From contig OX485808.1 in assembly GCA_950295325.1 (NCBI GenBank), forward strand, positions 24,572,527 through 24,636,526: a DNA stretch of 64,000 nt. Reading direction: 5' to 3'. A model generated the notes under the pieces. The model worked only from the letters and a program-made list of their open reading frames with translations, had not been told where the DNA came from and made no database searches. Origin of the DNA: Polytrichum commune. Its lineage: Eukaryota; Streptophyta; Polytrichopsida; Polytrichales; Polytrichaceae. Each line of letters opens with the position of its first letter. Position 1 is the stretch's first letter. The position numbers and the translations under genes were made by a program. Below are positions 60,181-64,000 of this stretch, piece by piece.

Positions 60181-62852
60181 CTCCTACAAGGGGAGGGTAT
60201 TCTCTAGATTTATCTATCTAGAATTAAGTGGCAAACTCATTAAGTAGTATGTTGATGCAGGCATTGGCTGTTGCTGTAGGGGTCCCGATTTGAGATGGGG
60301 TTCTTTAAATGGAGACAATAGAAATGGAGAAGAAAACAATTTCCTATTATCGTAGACATGCTACGAACCGTGCATATTTGGGTTTCAAATGGTTTTCCAC
60401 AAGGTGGGTTAAACCTTTTTAAATTTTTTTTTTAAATTTGTAATTAGTAAATGAGATGAGAGTATTGTGGTAAAATGAAATGACAATTGTATTTGAAAAG
60501 TTGTAACCTTTCTACAATCAAGTTCACAACTATATGCATCAATGTGTGATCAATGTGCCATTCACTAACCGTGCATGTTAGGTTTCACTAAAGGAGCTAC
60601 AAATGTTGCCCTCTTCTTTGTAGGCATAGGAAATTGATGAGGTTTTGATCTTGTCCTTTTGACTTGTGTAGCCATTTTCTTCTCAAGTTGTTGTTGAATT
60701 TTTGCTTCTTTTTTGGCCCTAGCAAGGTTTGCTCTTTTCATCTTCATCAAATTGCTACATCTACACCTTGCTATGTGATTTGATTGAAGGAAACTCCATG
60801 ATGAGTGTGAGTTGACAGTGATGTTTTAGGTCATTGGCGCGGTCATGATTGAGTTTGAGAGACATCGGACGGTTGAGATTGCATGTGATATAATTTGACA
60901 GCCGAGATTAAAAGTACACGGTAAGTGGCATGGTGGAGTATCGTGACATGCACGGTAAGTGGTGCTGCACGGTCAATAGCATGTCTACGATAGTCGTTGG
61001 TTCATTTACCTTATGAACGTCCTTTGCACATAAACTTGAATTGAACACGTGGGTAGTTGCCTAAACAAGTAGGGAAAATGATTTGTGAATAGGTTAGTCA
61101 CCCAACATTTAGATGCTTGAGAATAGAAAGGCAACTATTAAATGTAGGTTAATCACTACACCAATGAGATGCTTGAGAAATGAAAGGCAATAGTGTCCAC
61201 ACATAGAAGAGAACACCCGTCTTTAACAACACTTTGCACATGTACAATATCGCAAGGGTGACTTGAACCTTGTGGCTTGGGAATACTTTGATTTTGTCAT
61301 GACATAGTACTCTCATGTTTTGTTCTTTTTTTTTTCTCCTTTTGTTGGATGTTTTTGGCATGGTAGAGTGGTGTCATGGTAAATAGCTTTGAAACTTACA
61401 CTTGCAACTTTGTACTTGCTTACCTTAGGACAGCAAATACATTATCGGGTACAAGATGATCGACAATTTGAAATGATGAGTGTAGCCTTTTTCAAGCCAT
61501 TTTCCTCAACAACTTTGGAGCGCATAGGATGTATCATTCGTTATCAAGCGAAGATTCTCTTTCACCCTAAATGATCATATTCCCCCCCCCCTCCAATAAT
61601 CATAATGTTGATTTTTGAACCTAGAATACTCAACAAACCTTGAGCACATGCATTTGATGTCAAATCTTGGGTCCGCATCTACCACACATCGCTCAAGTGC
61701 AAGTGTCTTATTAAGATAACTAACCAAAATAACCTTGCTTACTCATTCCCCGCAGCTACGTCAGGGCAAACATATTGATCTATTTCCCACACAATTTTAC
61801 ACATTGCATACAACTTCCCAATCTACCCGTGCACAAGGTAAGCTGGCCTTAAACAACCACTTTTAGGTCTACACTTACCTCTCACATGACATGCAACACA
61901 CTATTAGTGCGAGATTATATAGCAAATCCAATTCGTGCCCATAGCCAACATTTTCCTTATAACGATCGGTGTTCTTACGAAGATTGTCTTCATTGTCAAA
62001 GTGAAGATTCTCTTACGTTTATTCAACGATCATGTAGGTCTACCTCCACATATTGTATGTTGGTCCATTGGGCTTAGATAGATTAACAAATGTTGAGAGC
62101 AAAGAGTCCGATGCTTTTCTAGACACATGTCTTCTTGGTCCACACCTAACCACACTATCACTCGAATATAAGTTTAGTAACGTTTAATATAATCAACCAA
62201 TTAAGGCCCACTTGCCTACCTTATGAGGCGAGAATCGGAGCTCGATTCAAGTGGATCATTGGGTGGCCAAAGATTCTCATGGGCATCAAATTATTCCCTT
62301 CTCCGTTTTCCAAGGGCCGGGCAATGAGACGTCGCCACGTGGATCATTGGATGCACCGCATTGTCGAATCGGTTCTATCTTATCACGTGAAAGGCGGGAC
62401 CCACACGCCAGCTCAGTGTCTAAATAATGGAGGACCCCTACTACGACCAGGTTTCCAGAGTACGTTCGTTAATTAACCAGTTGTGCTTTTTGACAGGTTA
62501 AGGAACGAAACCGGAATGGAGGGAGCTGGAAGAAAAAGCATGAGAAATTCTCCATGTGGCACGAGTGCGGCTGACAAAATTTCTGAACAATTTTGAACAA
62601 GAAAACGGTAAAACCGTGAGGCTCTGTCCTTTGCTATGAAAGACTATAATTGTAGTTGTCCACTTTGCTCATGCCAATCCATGGTTATTCACTATACCAA
62701 ACCTTTCTTGGATTTTGGGCACCTTCTTCTCAAATGCGGGTCAAGAATTGAAGCTACTCATTTATCACTCGAAATTTTTAAAATGAATAATCAAGAACTG
62801 CCGAAATAACTATAGTTAACTAGATTTCTTTCAATACATTTTAGGGAGCAAT
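60181..62852. other. intergenic spacer
   Basis: No gene recognised. A minus-strand open frame at 60565-60750 is Lys/Arg-rich and unassigned. 61930-62180 resembles 38455-38660. An imperfect CACGGTAAGTGG duplication lies at 60917-60965. Confidence 0.4.

Positions 62853-62853
<1 letters not shown>

Positions 62854-62895
<42 letters not shown>
62854..62895 (+). repeat. (AG)21 microsatellite
   Basis: An uninterrupted AG dinucleotide run of 42 bases. It explains the Leu-Ser repeat frame on the other strand. Confidence 0.98.
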
Positions 62896-62897
<2 letters not shown>

Positions 62898-63069
62898 CAC
62901 ATTAAATAAGGTGGACCAAAAACAACAAGAACAAGTAACGTCCAAGTGTGAACGCAAAGTGGTTAGGAAATTTGCTCTTGAAATGAAGAAGTTGATGCAT
63001 AGTCTTTGTCCTACAGACAGAGCCAATAAACGCAAACGTCACAGCTATGATGAAATCGAATGAACAAGG

Positions 63070-63335
63070 GCCGGTTTACATTATGGACCGTGAAGTCGGA
63101 CCAGGGCGTTGTAAGAGCGTTGATTGGCTGCTGAACTCGTCCCGGGACCACTTCGGTTTACACTAAGAAGGAAATGGCAGAAGGACCGTGGAGGTCGAGG
63201 TCCTCGAAATACAATTTTCAAGGCCTAGTGAATGCACTGACACGGTCCAACGGATTTTGCGGTGAGAGAGGCAAAAAGGGTGGTCTGGTAGGAAAAGCCA
63301 GGGGCCCGTGGGGTGAGAAATACCGATTATAGCGA
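63070..63335 (+). repeat. MITE-like repeat family C, copy 2
   Basis: Starts GGCCGGTTTACATTATGGAC and is similar along its length to 21388-21660. The GGGCCGG start resembles PIF/Harbinger ends, but a matching right terminus was not established. Confidence 0.7.
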
Positions 63336-63429
63336 CAATTCCGTGATCTTGGTCATGTTTGGGGTTGGAAATTGAGAATACTGTGACTTTGGAATGAAGA
63401 TGGTTCTTCGTAATAAGTTACTGTATAAG

Positions 63430-63700
63430 TGTCGGATGTGGTTATGGAGAAGAAGTGGAGTCAGTAAACAAGATCGTCACAGCAGTCAGGGCGGCTGCCT
63501 GCCTACCTGCCAGTAAAGTGAGGGTGCTTTAGAATAAATTAACACAGTATTTTACAATGCGGAACTAGCTTCGGTTGATTCATGCTGAGCTCCATGTCCA
63601 GATGATGTCACTGCCAAAGCTTTTGGGATCACAACGTGCGACAGAGTCAACAGAAGCGCTGTGGAGTTCATTAGTGCCATGGTGGATAGAAACGGTGTGA
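63430..63700 (-). repeat. inverted duplicate of 52795-53060
   Basis: Its reverse complement contains GCAGGTAGGCAGGCAG, TTACTGACTCC, TTGTGATCCCAAAAGCTTTG and GGACATGGAGCTC in the order seen at 52.8-53.06 kb. Confidence 0.65.
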
Positions 63701-63919
63701 GGGCCATGGGTTAATATCCAATGTGAATGCACCCAGGTGGCAAATCCATCTTATCCTACGTTATTCAAATTCGGGAGCCATCAAAAGGGGAACTCTCTGT
63801 TGTGCTCGTGTTAGTCACAACTACAGTCATATAATAATATCCAGCTGTAGACCTAGTACTAGAACTGCATGGTCAGTGACTACCGATGATGTCTGTACTC
63901 TGGAATCCAGAGTCTCGGG

Positions 63920-64000
63920 AGATTTTTGGGCATAATCGGTTGAGATCCTAGTGTTTGCAAGTCCAACATGTTGACATCCTTTGGGTTTCCTTTACTGAAT
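63920..64000 (+). repeat. dispersed repeat family A, copy 4 (cut by window end)
   Basis: It starts TTTTTGGGCATAATCGGTTG and continues AGATCCTAGTGTTTGCAAGT, matching 52595 and 20830. Confidence 0.75.

Noticed and set aside
62841-63035. Leu-Ser repeat protein
   Set aside because: Translation of the (AG)21 microsatellite.

Overview
The window is nuclear DNA of a land plant, most likely a bryophyte such as a moss. The genes belong to plant families (plastid peroxiredoxin Q, a DRIP-type RING protein, DSS1, a plant AllA-like protein), they carry GT-AG introns of a few hundred bases, intergenic DNA is AT-rich, short CCCTAAA-type (plant telomere) repeats occur, and one transposase is of the Plavaka kind. 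The moss assignment is inference; no species is claimed.

Layout. 0.2-0.3 kb (-): a weak first-exon candidate. 5.0-6.8 kb (-): a three-exon AllA/ureidoglycolate-lyase-like gene whose first intron appears to be GC-AG. 9.9-12.4 kb: a head-to-head pair, DSS1/SEM1 (-) and four-exon peroxiredoxin Q (+), sharing a 273-bp promoter region. 14.1-14.6 kb: 3' remains of ribosomal protein eL43 (L37a). 15.8-16.6 kb: a frameshifted pectinesterase pro-region without its catalytic domain. 17.6-18.1 kb: an unrecognised ORF. 22.3-25.9 kb (-): a decayed multi-exon Plavaka-like transposase. 29.5-31.2 kb (+): a five-exon gene of unknown family, followed by a 46-bp tandem array. 34.3-37.9 kb (+): a double-GNAT acetyltransferase whose last exon was not found. 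39.6-44.2 kb: a hAT transposon with both ends and an 8-bp target-site duplication, its transposase broken by two stops and a frameshift. 46.2-46.4 kb: a nested foldback, followed by a SINE-like tRNA-derived element. 48.6-50.3 kb (+): a DRIP-like RING/RAWUL E3 ligase in a single open frame. 53.7-54.6 kb (-): a second hAT remnant. 54.8-55.4 kb: a TTGAC/GTCAA-dense AT-rich stretch. 59.8-60.0 kb (-): a second DSS1 inside a roughly 1.8-2 kb duplicated segment that carries DSS1, its flank and its promoter but not peroxiredoxin Q.

The rest is AT-rich spacer full of short dispersed repeats, several present two to four times within the window in both orientations. The genes do not form one pathway: they are housekeeping or stress genes (proteasome lid, plastid peroxide removal, ubiquitylation, acetylation, possible ureide metabolism) set among transposons. 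The points most worth following are the DSS1 duplication with its split bidirectional promoter, the orphan five-exon gene with its two-step repeat array, the complete hAT ends, and the foldback at 46.2 kb. Exon limits come from reading splice sites and family similarity by eye.
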